This document shows, piece by piece, positions 26,327 to 34,691 of a DNA stretch of 64,000 nt. This DNA comes from Sporosarcina obsidiansis (lineage in GTDB: Bacteria; Bacillota; Bacilli; Bacillales_A; Planococcaceae): contig NZ_WHVW01000003.1 in the NCBI RefSeq assembly GCF_009651005.1, positions 124,001 through 188,000 of the forward strand, written 5' to 3'. Made by a program: the position numbers and the translations under genes. The notes under the pieces were generated by a model. The model did no database searches. It saw only the letters and a list, made by a program, of their open reading frames with translations, and was not told the origin of the DNA. Each line of letters opens with the position of its first letter. Position 1 is the first letter of the stretch.

Positions 26327-26363
26327 AATTTACATGATTTATTGTTAAATGTCAACGTTTTCA
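26327..26363 (-). promoter_or_regulatory. guaC promoter with overlapping cre-like site
   Basis: On the minus strand TTGACA (plus 26350-26355), a 17-base spacer and TAAATT (plus 26327-26332). TGTCAACGTTTTCA at 26350-26363 overlaps the -35 box and matches the cre consensus with one mismatch. Downstream ACGAACAAT near 26309-26317 resembles a PurR box half; both regulators are tentative. Confidence 0.5.
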
Positions 26364-26384
26364 TTATGAGTTTTTCCGAATGCC

Positions 26385-27149
26385 TTACAATAGTTTTTTC
26401 TTGAAATGAGAAGTCGTCAGCCAGACAAATAATATCATTAATCCGATCGAGATAATGTAAGGAATGAGCAATTCGGACACTTGAATTTCACCCGTGAGAA
26501 TTTGTGGAGGAGTAGTTACCAATTCAAGCGGACTCCATGAATGGGACTGTGGAAAAATAGCCGCAATGAATAAGCCGATCGTGAACAGTAAAGTAACCAA
26601 TATCCCACTATAGGAAGTCGCGAAATAGGTGTTTCCCCATAACGTGATTGCAAGAAGTAGTAAACCGAAAACATAGAGACAGCTAGCTGCGAAGAACAGG
26701 TGATGCAGTGTGCTTTGATCCCAGTAGTAGGCAGTGTAGGCGTACGTAATCGTGAATGATAAAGTGATGGCGAGTGTCCAATAACAAAGTGCCATAAAAA
26801 ACTTTGTCGTAATGACTGTACTTCGATGTAATCCTTTTGTAAGCAAAATCACGAGTGTTCCTTTTTCCAGTTCCTTCGACATCATCGTACTGAACAATAG
26901 AATAAACACAATCAAGCCCATCTGTGGAACGTTTTTGTAAAACTGTAGCCAGGAATCAAGCGCGGTGGGCTCGGGTAGATCTAGCAAAGCTCCCTCTGGC
27001 ATGAATTGATCCATCACGGCGGGCATGATTTTCGCCGTAAAGGGATTGAGCACACCAAGTATCGAAAAAATGATCAGGACGAGAAAAAGCTTATACGTTT
27101 TCACACTCTCGAACCATTCTTTCTTGAAGAAACCAATCCAGCGATTCAT
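26385..27149 (-). CDS. ABC-2 type transporter permease
   Basis: 254 residues, six membrane helices at about 20-42, 75-95, 118-140, 150-172, 182-200 and 225-245. An acidic/proline extracellular loop follows the first helix (DLPEPTALDSWLQFYKNVPQ). MSKELEKGTLVILLTKGL is the typical ABC-2 cytosolic coupling segment. Pairs with the ATPase gene that overlaps it by four bases, like YxlG with YxlF in B. subtilis. ATG follows GGAGGTG. Exporter, substrate unknown. Confidence 0.87.
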   Translation of the reverse strand: MNRWIGFFKKEWFESVKTYKLFLVLIIFSILGVLNPFTAKIMPAVMDQFMPEGALLDLPEPTALDSWLQFYKNVPQMGLIVFILLFSTMMSKELEKGTLVILLTKGLHRSTVITTKFFMALCYWTLAITLSFTITYAYTAYYWDQSTLHHLFFAASCLYVFGLLLLAITLWGNTYFATSYSGILVTLLFTIGLFIAAIFPQSHSWSPLELVTTPPQILTGEIQVSELLIPYIISIGLMILFVWLTTSHFKKKLL

Positions 27150-28042
27150 GTAAGCACCTCCAACACCAGCTTTTCCAGTAATCGGGTTTGTGGTTGTAAA
27201 GACTGGACGATGAGTCCTTGGCGGGTTAATTCTCTCATGAATGCTAGACGTTGCGTATCATCTGATAAAGTAACGATCAGTTGATCACCGTCGATCTCCA
27301 TATGAAACTGAACATGTTGTAGAGATTTCATTGCTTTTTCCGCTGATATCGTAAAGGTATAGGCAAATTGATCATGAAAGCGCTGTTGAAGTTTTACTAA
27401 TTCATCTTGGAAAATAATTTTGCCTTCATGCAGCATGGCGACATGGTCACAGATCTGTTCCGCGTCCGATAAAATATGGGTAGAGAAGAAGACAGTTGTT
27501 TCTGCTTTTGCCTGCTGCAATATCGACAGGATTTGCGCACGTCCTGCAGGATCTAGGGCAGAAGTCGGTTCATCGCAGATCAGAAGTTTAGGGCGATTGA
27601 GTAGAGCTTGTGCGATGCCCAGTCGTTGTTTCATTCCTCTTGAATAGCCGTTAATTGGAGAGGTGACGTCGGCCAATCCAACCAAAGTCAATAATTCTTC
27701 AATTCGCGTTTTCCGTTCCATTTTGGGTATATCTGTAATGACTGCACAAAGTTCTAAGTATTGTCGTGCATTATAAAATGGATAAAACTCAGGTACATCA
27801 GGTAAATAGCCAATGTGCGCATTTGACTTCGTTTCCCCGAACGTAACCTTTTCTCCTGCAATTGTAATGCCTCCAGCAGAGAGTGGTAGCAGGCCTAACA
27901 TACATTTCATTAAAGTCGTTTTACCTGCTCCGTTTGCTCCAATAAATCCGAAAATAGAGTGTTCAGGAATGTGGAGATGAATATCGCGCAACACCTCTTT
28001 ATTTCCAAAACGCTTTGACACGCCTTCAATTTGTACGACCAT
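27146..28042 (-). CDS. ABC transporter ATP-binding protein
   Basis: 298 residues. Walker A GANGAGKTTLMK near residue 39, signature YSRGMKQRLGIAQALL near 130, Walker [14 protein letters not shown] near 155 and the switch histidine in FFSTHILSDAEQ. A C-terminal accessory region follows. Drives the ABC-2 permease encoded next, YxlF/CcmA-like. ATG 28042 has GAGGTG six bases upstream; the longer frame to 28066 includes that site. It overlaps the upstream PLDc_N gene by 17 bases, so all three are co-translated. Confidence 0.92.
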   Translation of the reverse strand: MVVQIEGVSKRFGNKEVLRDIHLHIPEHSIFGFIGANGAGKTTLMKCMLGLLPLSAGGITIAGEKVTFGETKSNAHIGYLPDVPEFYPFYNARQYLELCAVITDIPKMERKTRIEELLTLVGLADVTSPINGYSRGMKQRLGIAQALLNRPKLLICDEPTSALDPAGRAQILSILQQAKAETTVFFSTHILSDAEQICDHVAMLHEGKIIFQDELVKLQQRFHDQFAYTFTISAEKAMKSLQHVQFHMEIDGDQLIVTLSDDTQRLAFMRELTRQGLIVQSLQPQTRLLEKLVLEVLT

Positions 28043-28253
28043 CGCCATCACCTCTTCCAAATACAAAATAGACTAGTGGGCCAATAAATTGAATGAACAG
28101 CACAATTAGAAGCCATATCACTTGATTACCGAAGCGATAGTGAGGATGCCGAATGACATGTATTGCTGAAAAAATTCCCAGACCAACTTGTAGTAAAATG
28201 AGAGGGATTAAAAAAGGTAAGTACTCTAGTAATAAATCCCAGTTCGTATTCAT
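28026..28253 (-). CDS. PLDc_N domain small membrane protein (YxlE-like)
   Basis: 75 residues, two membrane helices (about 10-30 and 42-66). YRFGNQVIWLLIVLFIQFIG followed by PLVYFVFGRGDG is the phospholipase D N-terminal (PLDc_N) signature, here without any nuclease domain. B. subtilis YxlE, encoded beside an ABC exporter in the sigY operon, is alike; there it helps keep the sigma factor off. Start ATG overlaps the regulator stop by four bases (ATGA) with GGAGGATGG upstream. No sigma factor gene is present here. Confidence 0.85.
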   Translation of the reverse strand: MNTNWDLLLEYLPFLIPLILLQVGLGIFSAIHVIRHPHYRFGNQVIWLLIVLFIQFIGPLVYFVFGRGDGDGRTN

Positions 28254-29350
28254 TGTCCATCCTCCAATCCCCAGCGTAATCTCTCACGTAAATCTTGCAT
28301 CTCTTCCTCGTTACGAAAGGGCTCAAAAAAAGGAGCCTTCATTGATTCAACAATTGACTGCTTAATAATGTCTGTATTACGCAGTGCGTTCGTTCCTAAA
28401 TCTAACTGCTCTAGCCAGTCTTCTAACAAATCAAAATACGCATCGCCTCTTAGTGTGAAAGGAAGCAAATCATGAATACAGATATCAACGTACTTTGTTA
28501 AATAGGCATACAATAGCTCGCGATTATTTGTCATTGCACCACATTGAGCTACACTGTAATAAAATTGTAGGCATATATTGGGATGCAATTTTCGTAGCGC
28601 GTATAGCTCAATCAGTCCGTTAATTCTTCGGAGAGTTTCGTCAAAAACCTGTTGATTAGAAGAGTTGAGGCGTAAATAAATGGGGCTGCTTCCGACAAGT
28701 TGAATAATATTTTGATACATCATGACTTGGATCACCCGCGTCGCTTCTTCATGATCATCGACTTGTTCATAGGCTGTTGCCAACAAGATTTCGTCGCCCA
28801 TACTCGGCTTGATGACACCGTCCAATAATTGGAGAGTAGTTTCAGGCTCGGCTTGCATTAGCGCAACAGTTGCTTGTAAGGAATTGACTTGACGCAACAC
28901 CCAGACATCTCCGCTTAATTGGCGAATGCGGTTAAGCCACTGATTGATCTTTTGTAAAACGATTGGGCTGTCTTCACCCAGCATATGATGGTTAAGCATC
29001 AGAATACTCATTTGCAATAGGAATGCTGAATCATGGTAATACAGTTTCACTTGTTCTTCGATTTCTTCATAGACAAGTTCAAATGGTTCTTTACCAAAGC
29101 GGTTAGCGAATTCATAATATTGTTTCTGAATTGCCTCTTTTGATAATTGGCGTTCATAGCCAAGCAGCTCATCTATCGTCAGTTTGAAATACGATGCTAG
29201 TTTAGGCAATAGCGTGATATCGGGATAGCTTTGTCCTTTTTCCCATTTAGAAACGGATGCTTTTGATACTTGGCAGTAAGTAGCTAGCGTATCTTGCGTT
29301 ACCTGAAGCCGTTTACGTTCACGTAAAATGATGGGACCAATTTGCAACAT
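28250..29350 (-). CDS. Xre-type regulator with helical-repeat C-terminal domain
   Basis: 366 residues. N-terminal helix-turn-helix (VTQDTLATYCQVSKASVSKW near 17-36, ITLLPKLASYFKLTIDELLG). The rest is all-helical and TPR-like, with repeated LLxxA and YxxxL patterns, as in regulators that bind peptides or protein partners. First gene of a four-gene operon (regulator, PLDc_N protein, ABC ATPase, permease), probably autoregulated. ATG after AAGGACGTGACGAC. No signal for the regulator is evident. Confidence 0.87.
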   Translation of the reverse strand: MLQIGPIILRERKRLQVTQDTLATYCQVSKASVSKWEKGQSYPDITLLPKLASYFKLTIDELLGYERQLSKEAIQKQYYEFANRFGKEPFELVYEEIEEQVKLYYHDSAFLLQMSILMLNHHMLGEDSPIVLQKINQWLNRIRQLSGDVWVLRQVNSLQATVALMQAEPETTLQLLDGVIKPSMGDEILLATAYEQVDDHEEATRVIQVMMYQNIIQLVGSSPIYLRLNSSNQQVFDETLRRINGLIELYALRKLHPNICLQFYYSVAQCGAMTNNRELLYAYLTKYVDICIHDLLPFTLRGDAYFDLLEDWLEQLDLGTNALRNTDIIKQSIVESMKAPFFEPFRNEEEMQDLRERLRWGLEDGQ

Positions 29351-29568
29351 GTCGTCACGTCCTTTCTATAATCAGTGTAAGGTTAATTGTTCGTTGATTC
29401 AATCAACTTGTGGGTGATTTTCGAGGTGCGGAATCAACTGATGGGAGACAGAATAAGACACTTGGTTGACAAGAAGGGGTAAGCATATAATCGGTAGAGG
29501 TGATTATCTTTCTGTAGTAACACTTGTTGAACTTTGGCGATTTTAGAGGTGAAAATCAGTTTGCCATT

Positions 29569-29700
29569 GCTCAGTTGTGGCGAGGTTACGCTCGTTCCAG
29601 TGCTACTTTGGCTCGTTGAAAACTGGTAATGCTCGGTGGGGTGAGACATTCGCTTGGTTCGTAAGAAGATTAGCTCGGTGTGGAGAGGTAAATGCTCGTT
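29569..29700. repeat. 21-bp degenerate repeat array 2, seven units, minus orientation
   Basis: On the plus strand the core appears as GCTCGTT or GCTCGGT. Cores begin at 29569 (gctcagtt), 29590, 29611, 29631, 29652, 29673 and 29694, steps of 21, 21, 20, 21, 21 and 21. On the minus strand this is (A/C)CGAGC, the same core as arrays 1 and 3, although the following AAA is less well kept. Confidence 0.72.
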
Positions 29701-29761
29701 CCTAGGTAATCTGGCAATGAGGTTGCAGTTGTTTTGGTGGTTGGAGCAAAAAGAGGCCATA

Positions 29762-29790
29762 ATAAAAAGCCGGTCCATAAAAGACCGGCT
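29762..29790 (-). terminator. Terminator of the acetyltransferase gene
   Basis: AAGCCGGTC (29766-29774) pairs with GACCGGCTT (29782-29790); T-run on the minus strand. Confidence 0.85.
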
Positions 29791-29795
29791 TCCCA

Positions 29796-30383
29796 TCAAA
29801 CGCTAACTGCAGTGAAAGGTTCTAAAATATTCTCTTTTGGTTTCTTTTTGTACTGTAAAACTTTCTCAGTTGGTTCATATGATTTTCCATAAAAATGGTG
29901 GTCTTTGTAGGTGTGAATTTCTTCGTAGGTGGTTTTCATTGCGTTGAAAATGTCTTTTTCATCCGCCTCGGCAGGTGCCCAATATAGAATTTCGAGGATA
30001 GTTTGTTCTCCTGTCGCGAGTGAACGTCGATTATAGCCAATTTGCTGTGCGTGAGAGAAATCTTCTCTCGCATAGAATTTTAGCCGTTTTCCAGTGTCTG
30101 GTTCTTCATCATCAACAGGTTCAACTTCCAATAAAATTGGCTTGTTCTTGGTTTTCAACGAATCCAGCAGTTTTTTTCCAAGGCCTTCACCGCGTGCGGC
30201 TGAAGAAACGAAAAGATAGTCTATAAAAACGAAGTCATCCGTTTCCACGTACATTAATACATGTTTCGGTCCTTCTTCCTTGTGGTAGACATTTCCTTTA
30301 TCTACTAGTAATGTCTCCATATGTTCCTTTGACTTCATCTCTTCAATTGGAAAATACTCTTTCAATTTGTTGTACCAATGCAT
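29796..30383 (-). CDS. GNAT family N-acetyltransferase
   Basis: 195 residues. GNAT core with DFVFIDYLFVSSAARGEGLG and KKLLDSL (acetyl-CoA motif A, R-x-x-G-x-G/A near residues 70-80) and FYAREDF in motif B. The C-terminal 70 residues are extra (TYEEIHTYKDHHFYGKSYEP). ATG 30383 has GGAGGAG ten bases upstream; the longer frame to 30443 lacks a site. Substrate unknown. The gene is alone on its transcript, with a terminator directly after the stop. Confidence 0.85.
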   Translation of the reverse strand: MHWYNKLKEYFPIEEMKSKEHMETLLVDKGNVYHKEEGPKHVLMYVETDDFVFIDYLFVSSAARGEGLGKKLLDSLKTKNKPILLEVEPVDDEEPDTGKRLKFYAREDFSHAQQIGYNRRSLATGEQTILEILYWAPAEADEKDIFNAMKTTYEEIHTYKDHHFYGKSYEPTEKVLQYKKKPKENILEPFTAVSV

Positions 30384-30591
30384 GTAATTAATTCTCCTCC
30401 ATAGGTAATGTGGTGTACCCGGAGCTTTTTGTTTGGGGATCAAACATAGAGAGGAAAAAAGAGGTCAGAAAAAAATCCTCATACTCTAGTATACTCGTTT
30501 TCACATGAAAATAAACATGTATTTATAAAAAATATTATTTTTATAGAAAAAACAACGAAAATGAATAGTTTCCGTTGTTTGTGATATCATC

Positions 30592-30711
30592 TTATTTTAC
30601 TGTATTTCTCTTCGTATAAACTTCTTTCTTCTTCTTTTCATCCATCAATTTTTTTACGATAGGATACAATAGGGGACCATATTTAATCGCAGCCTTTATT
30701 AACTTTTTCAT
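30592..30711 (-). CDS. 39-residue basic small protein
   Basis: MKKLIKAAIKYGPLLYPIVK followed by KLMDEKKKKEVYTKRNTVK. A short amphipathic or membrane-associated helix with a lysine-rich tail. Similar tiny proteins (KYGPxxYPIVKK) are remembered from many Bacillaceae genomes; none has a known role. ATG at 30711 has a weak site (GAGAGGACGAG). Too short for usual ORF calling. It lies downstream of the DUF421 gene on the same strand. Confidence 0.65.
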   Translation of the reverse strand: MKKLIKAAIKYGPLLYPIVKKLMDEKKKKEVYTKRNTVK

Positions 30712-30865
30712 AATTGAACTCGTCCTCTCTAAATAGAGTTGTTATAGGTAAATTCCCCATTGGCGTATCATTTAAACTTCTTATTGTAGAGGTTTCGGTG
30801 CTTGTTTCTGCTTTTCAATTTCAGTGAAGAGATTAGTTTCTTCCGGAACAGGAAGCGGCTTTTGT

Positions 30866-31393
30866 TCAGTAGGTATCTGAAGTTGTAGCTGTCGGCTCAT
30901 TGCCTGCAAGGATAGTTGAATTCGATATATCCTCTTTCGTGGCATATTGCTTCCGATCAATCAAAGTGTAACCTAGCTGTCCGCTCATTTCCATCGTTGC
31001 CCATTTGATATCATCTATTTTATCAATACCATTTTGTCGAAGATGCATTTCTAATTCATCGACAGTTAAGCGGAGTTTTTTCATATTTTGCACTTTCAAT
31101 ACCCCATTTTCCACTACAACTTTCGATCTTCCACGGACTAAACCTTCGAAGAAATTCCACTTTAAGGCTAGTATTTCGAATACAAGCAAAGTCAAAACAA
31201 GAATGAGAGAAAGTAACAAAGTCTGCCACAAGTTTTTACTGGCTACAGGCTGAATTAACAATGTTCCAACAGCAATCATCAACACAGTTTGCCCCACGGT
31301 CATCTGAGAAATGGATTTACGTCCCGAAATATGTAACAGCACAATGCCCGCCACAATGATCAGAACTGCCTCCCAAATAGAATTAAATTCCAC
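30866..31393 (-). CDS. DUF421 membrane protein with probable C-terminal frameshift
   Basis: 175 residues as read. Three N-terminal membrane helices and the conserved HISGRKSISQMTVGQTVLMI segment, followed by the cytoplasmic DUF421 domain (VVVENGVLKVQNMKKLRLTV, ELEMHLRQNGIDKIDDIKWA). After KQYATKEDIS the reading becomes unlike the family. The next minus-strand frame then carries a family-like tail, YRIQLSLQAMSRQLQLQIP through NLFTEIEKQ, ending at a TAA at 30781-30783. A one-base indel near 30918-30930 would join them. Relatives such as YetF have such tails. GTG start at 31393. Confidence 0.82.
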   Translation of the reverse strand: MEFNSIWEAVLIIVAGIVLLHISGRKSISQMTVGQTVLMIAVGTLLIQPVASKNLWQTLLLSLILVLTLLVFEILALKWNFFEGLVRGRSKVVVENGVLKVQNMKKLRLTVDELEMHLRQNGIDKIDDIKWATMEMSGQLGYTLIDRKQYATKEDISNSTILAGNEPTATTSDTY

Positions 31394-31513
31394 GAGTCAG
31401 TCACCGCCTATTCATGGTTTACTTCTAGTATTGGTCAATCAATGGGTCTTATGCAAGAATTGCATGAATCTTTAATTCCTTCTTTTGCGTATATGAATAA
31501 AGGAGTGATCGAC

Positions 31514-32464
31514 ATGCGACAAGATATTCAGGAGAGACAATATAGCTTGCAAGAAAAACGAACGACTCATCGACGTTTGCTTCGTCGTTTCGAACAAACA
31601 ACGCAGCAACTAAAAGCGATGCAACAGGAACGTGATCGGCTTCATCAACAGTTGACGAAAGAGCAGCAGGACGTTGTGAAGCTTGGAAAGTTTTCATTTG
31701 CTAAGAAAATTAGCGAATGGACGGGCAAGTGGGACGAAAAGATGAAGAAGGAAATTGAAGAGGCAGCGGAGGCGGAACTGAAATTCAATGAAGCTGAGAA
31801 GAATGTGCTGGATCTGACAGAAGAAGTAAAAGATTTACGGAAACAACTAGAGCATCCTGATTTTACGTATATCGAGGAGGATTGGACAGATTTCTTGAAA
31901 GAAAAGGAAGCGTGGATACGCATGAATGATTCAGTAGCCAATCAAACCCTCCAAAAAATTGCAGATGACAGGGTGCGTGTCCATTCGATGATTCGCGAAA
32001 TTGATGAAGCGGTGGAAGCTGGAGAAAAAGCGATCCATGCTTTGGCGGGCGCAATGAAGAAACTGGATTCGGCAGAAGGTATGTCTATTTGGGATACATT
32101 TTTAGGTGGTGGACTGCTCGTTTCGGCACTCAAATATTCCGAGATGAATAGCTCTGATGATCTTGTTCATCAAGCACAACGAGCATTGCGTCATTATGAA
32201 ACGGAACTAATGGACGTTCAAAATGCTGCAACCGAATCGTTCCAAGTGAACCAAAACGATATTTTCACATTCACGGATCTCTTTTTCGATAATATTTTTT
32301 CTGACTGGATGGTGCATTCCCGTATTACAGATGCAAAAAAGAAGCTCCATGCTGTTCTGCAAGATGTCCGTCGTATACAAGACCAACTAGCTAGAAAGCG
32401 TGCAGCTTCTGAGGAAGAAATCCGGCGCCTTGATCAGCAACAGGATGATATTATTATGTCTTAA
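31514..32464 (+). CDS. Coiled-coil protein of unknown function
   Basis: 316 residues from ATG 31514, seven bases after AAAGGAGTGA; the longer frame from 31442 lacks a site. Long helices dominate: residues 1-60 (QDIQERQYSLQEKRTTHRRL), 80-130 rich in E and K, 170-210, and 270-316 (RRIQDQLARKRAASEEEIRR). A glycine-rich short segment (WDTFLGGGLLVSALKYSEM near 190-208) breaks the helices and may insert in a membrane or pack as a hinge. No family recognised. Convergent with the next gene. Confidence 0.75.
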   Translation: MRQDIQERQYSLQEKRTTHRRLLRRFEQTTQQLKAMQQERDRLHQQLTKEQQDVVKLGKFSFAKKISEWTGKWDEKMKKEIEEAAEAELKFNEAEKNVLDLTEEVKDLRKQLEHPDFTYIEEDWTDFLKEKEAWIRMNDSVANQTLQKIADDRVRVHSMIREIDEAVEAGEKAIHALAGAMKKLDSAEGMSIWDTFLGGGLLVSALKYSEMNSSDDLVHQAQRALRHYETELMDVQNAATESFQVNQNDIFTFTDLFFDNIFSDWMVHSRITDAKKKLHAVLQDVRRIQDQLARKRAASEEEIRRLDQQQDDIIMS

Positions 32465-32481
32465 AGGAGTGGGGGAGTAAA

Positions 32482-32934
32482 CTATCTCCCTCGTTGCTGT
32501 GCAGCCTGTTCCATTAAAAATTGGATGGCTTCCTGTAAATCATTGGTGCAAAATACAGCTTTCGAGGCATCGAGCACGACTCGATTTTCGGCTGCTATAT
32601 AATCACCAAGCGGAATTTGGTTGAAGAATTTCTTCCACTTCTGTGTGCTCTCCATTAGCTTAATTTCTTCTTTTATTGCTTCAAAATCAATTTCATTAAT
32701 TAAAAAGAAGGTTTCTTTAAGATTTACGGTAGGAAAGCGATCATGCAGAATTTCTAATTGCTTAGAATTGTATCCTTCAATCGTTATATACTCTGCCGTT
32801 CCCACATTATCAGCAGCGTCAGCTAATTGATCAAACCACTCATCATAGGTTTCTTCGTCTACAGAGTCAGTGGTGAAAACGCCGACATTGTAGCTAGTTT
32901 CATCTGGTACTTTTCTTTGTTTTGTAAAAAACAT
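32482..32934 (-). CDS. Hypothetical 150-residue protein
   Basis: Soluble acidic protein, not recognised. Alternating strands and helices (DETSYNVGVFTTDSVDEETY, AEYITIEGYNSKQLEILHDR, ASKAVFCTNDLQEAIQFLME) suggest a small alpha/beta fold. A glutamine/arginine C terminus. It lies 15 bases downstream of the NhaC-type gene's stop on the same strand direction reversed in order: the nhaC stop is at 32950, so the two genes may share a transcript that begins with the T-box leader. Confidence 0.68.
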   Translation of the reverse strand: MFFTKQRKVPDETSYNVGVFTTDSVDEETYDEWFDQLADAADNVGTAEYITIEGYNSKQLEILHDRFPTVNLKETFFLINEIDFEAIKEEIKLMESTQKWKKFFNQIPLGDYIAAENRVVLDASKAVFCTNDLQEAIQFLMEQAAQQRGR

Positions 32935-32949
32935 ATATACACTCCATCC

Positions 32950-34326
32950 TCAAATCCGTGTTAATGTCTTTCCTAAGTAACCAAAAAGGACTGTCAACAC
33001 AGGACTCAATAAGCAAAAGAATGTGAACGGTAAATATGCGAGTGTCGGCACATCCAGTACCGTCGTGATGAAGATTCCGGCCACACTCCACGGCACGAGC
33101 GGATTGATCACTGTTCCGGCATCTTCCATCACTCGGCTCAAGTTTTTATTGGCAAGACCCACTTTTTCATAACTGGCCTGGAATGCTTGGCCTGTCAATA
33201 AAATGGATAAATATTGTTCGCCGATCAACACATTGATACCAATTGCGGTAAGCGCAGACGCCATGATGACGGACGACACTTTACGTAAGAGGCTTTCGAT
33301 CTTCGCGAGCAAGCACTGAACGATCCCAAGCGTAAACAGCATGCCGCCCATACTGAGAGCCAGTAGCACTAGCGAGATAGTGAACATCATACTTTCCATA
33401 CCGCCACGTGAGAGCAGTTCATCCACTTCCGCAACTCCTGTAGATCCCTTATAACCGCTAAAAAGAATATTCAATATTTCCGAAAATCCATACTGAGTGT
33501 GAAAAAATGCAATGATGACGGCCACAAAAGAGCTAGCGGCAAGCGTCAAAATAGCAGGTGCTTTTGAAAATGTCAGGACGAATAGGACAATAATTGGAAT
33601 AACCGTGTACCAATGAATCATATTTGTACTCATTAAGGCAGTACGGAAGGTATCAACTGTTTGAAAGTCACCGGATGTCGCTTGGGGAGACAATATGCCA
33701 AATAACAGAAGTGATATGAAAAACGCTGGAAACGTCGTCCATCCCATATTTCGTATATGTTCAAATAAATCGACGCCCACAATGGATGAAGCCAAGTTCG
33801 TTGTATCAGACAGTGGAGACATCTTATCACCAAAAAATGCACCCGACACAATAGCACCTGCTGCAAGAGGTAAGGATAAATCAAGCACATGTGCCATACC
33901 GATAAACGCCACACCAATCGTCGCCACTGTCGTGAGAGAACTACCGATCGATAATCCAATGATCGCGGTGACGACGAATGCGATAGCATAGAAGTATGCA
34001 GGTGTAATCAGTTGGAATCCAGCATAGATCAAGGTAGGAATCGTCCCACTCATCATCCAGCTACTTACCAGCACACCGATGAAGAAGAATAAGAATACCG
34101 CACTCATCCCTGCGCTTGCTCCATCCACTAAACCTCTTTCTAATTGTTTAAAAGTCATCTTCTTCCAGATCCCATATCCAAACAATAATAAAATTGCGAA
34201 TAAAATTGGCACATGTGGCACAGAATCAAACTGCACAATACTAATACTGATTAAGGCCACAATAAGGAAGGTTAAACTGACAGAAGCTTTAACGGTTGGT
34301 GTATGAATCGATTTGATTTGAAACAT
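32950..34326 (-). CDS. NhaC-family transporter, predicted tyrosine or Na+/H+ carrier
   Basis: 458 residues, about eleven to twelve membrane helices. NhaC signatures include GASAGMSAVFLFFFIGVLVS, GALVSGAFFGDKMSPLSDTT-like AIVSGAFFGDKMSPLSDTTN, and MEDAGTVINPLVPWSVAGIF near 400. ATG 34326 lies seven bases after AGGAGG. A T-box leader directly upstream makes expression depend on an uncharged tRNA; in comparative work T-box-controlled NhaC relatives (YheL type) were proposed as tyrosine transporters. The specifier here reads TAC (Tyr), which supports amino acid transport over simple Na+/H+ exchange. Confidence 0.87.
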   Translation of the reverse strand: MFQIKSIHTPTVKASVSLTFLIVALISISIVQFDSVPHVPILFAILLLFGYGIWKKMTFKQLERGLVDGASAGMSAVFLFFFIGVLVSSWMMSGTIPTLIYAGFQLITPAYFYAIAFVVTAIIGLSIGSSLTTVATIGVAFIGMAHVLDLSLPLAAGAIVSGAFFGDKMSPLSDTTNLASSIVGVDLFEHIRNMGWTTFPAFFISLLLFGILSPQATSGDFQTVDTFRTALMSTNMIHWYTVIPIIVLFVLTFSKAPAILTLAASSFVAVIIAFFHTQYGFSEILNILFSGYKGSTGVAEVDELLSRGGMESMMFTISLVLLALSMGGMLFTLGIVQCLLAKIESLLRKVSSVIMASALTAIGINVLIGEQYLSILLTGQAFQASYEKVGLANKNLSRVMEDAGTVINPLVPWSVAGIFITTVLDVPTLAYLPFTFFCLLSPVLTVLFGYLGKTLTRI

Positions 34327-34351
34327 GCTAACGACCTCCTGTTGAATAGAA

Positions 34352-34525
34352 TAAAAAACCCCTATCATCCCCACAAGGGACGAAGGAGTTCTCCGCGATA
34401 CCACCCTAATTGATAGCCCTAGCTATCCTCTCAATTGCATGTGAAGCCAAATAGTTGGTGTATTTCATTTCACTCGCCGCCTGAGCTTGCACCTTCCGCT
34501 CAGTCTCTTTTATTGCTGCTACGAA
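34352..34525 (-). promoter_or_regulatory. T-box leader, probable tyrosine specifier
   Basis: On the minus strand the T-box AGGGTGGTATCGCGGAG lies at plus 34391-34407. A Stem I apical loop GGTGCAAGCTCAGG is near 34482-34495. The specifier loop reads GAAATGAAA-TAC-ACC, with TAC (Tyr) at plus 34460-34462. The terminator hairpin CGTCCC/GGGGATG extended by CCTT/ATAGGGG is followed by T6 at plus 34353-34358. Confidence 0.88.
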
Positions 34526-34691
34526 TAAAATTACTTAAGACAACGCTCCACTTATATAAGATCAAGATTATTTTTAGAATTACATACCGTTTTGAATCTT
34601 ACCACTTTTAAAAGATATGTCAATAGCTGAATCGATCGATTAGTAGAGATCTTGAACGGGTATAGAAAAAGAAAGTGGAGAAAAGGACGTG

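Larger units (their letters stand above)
29351..29795. other. Intergenic region holding 21-bp array 2
   Basis: A 445-base gap between the Xre regulator and the acetyltransferase gene. It contains the repeat array (29569-29700) and the acetyltransferase terminator. The regulator promoter should lie at 29351-29560, but no clear hexamers were fixed. No gene is supported. Confidence 0.6.
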
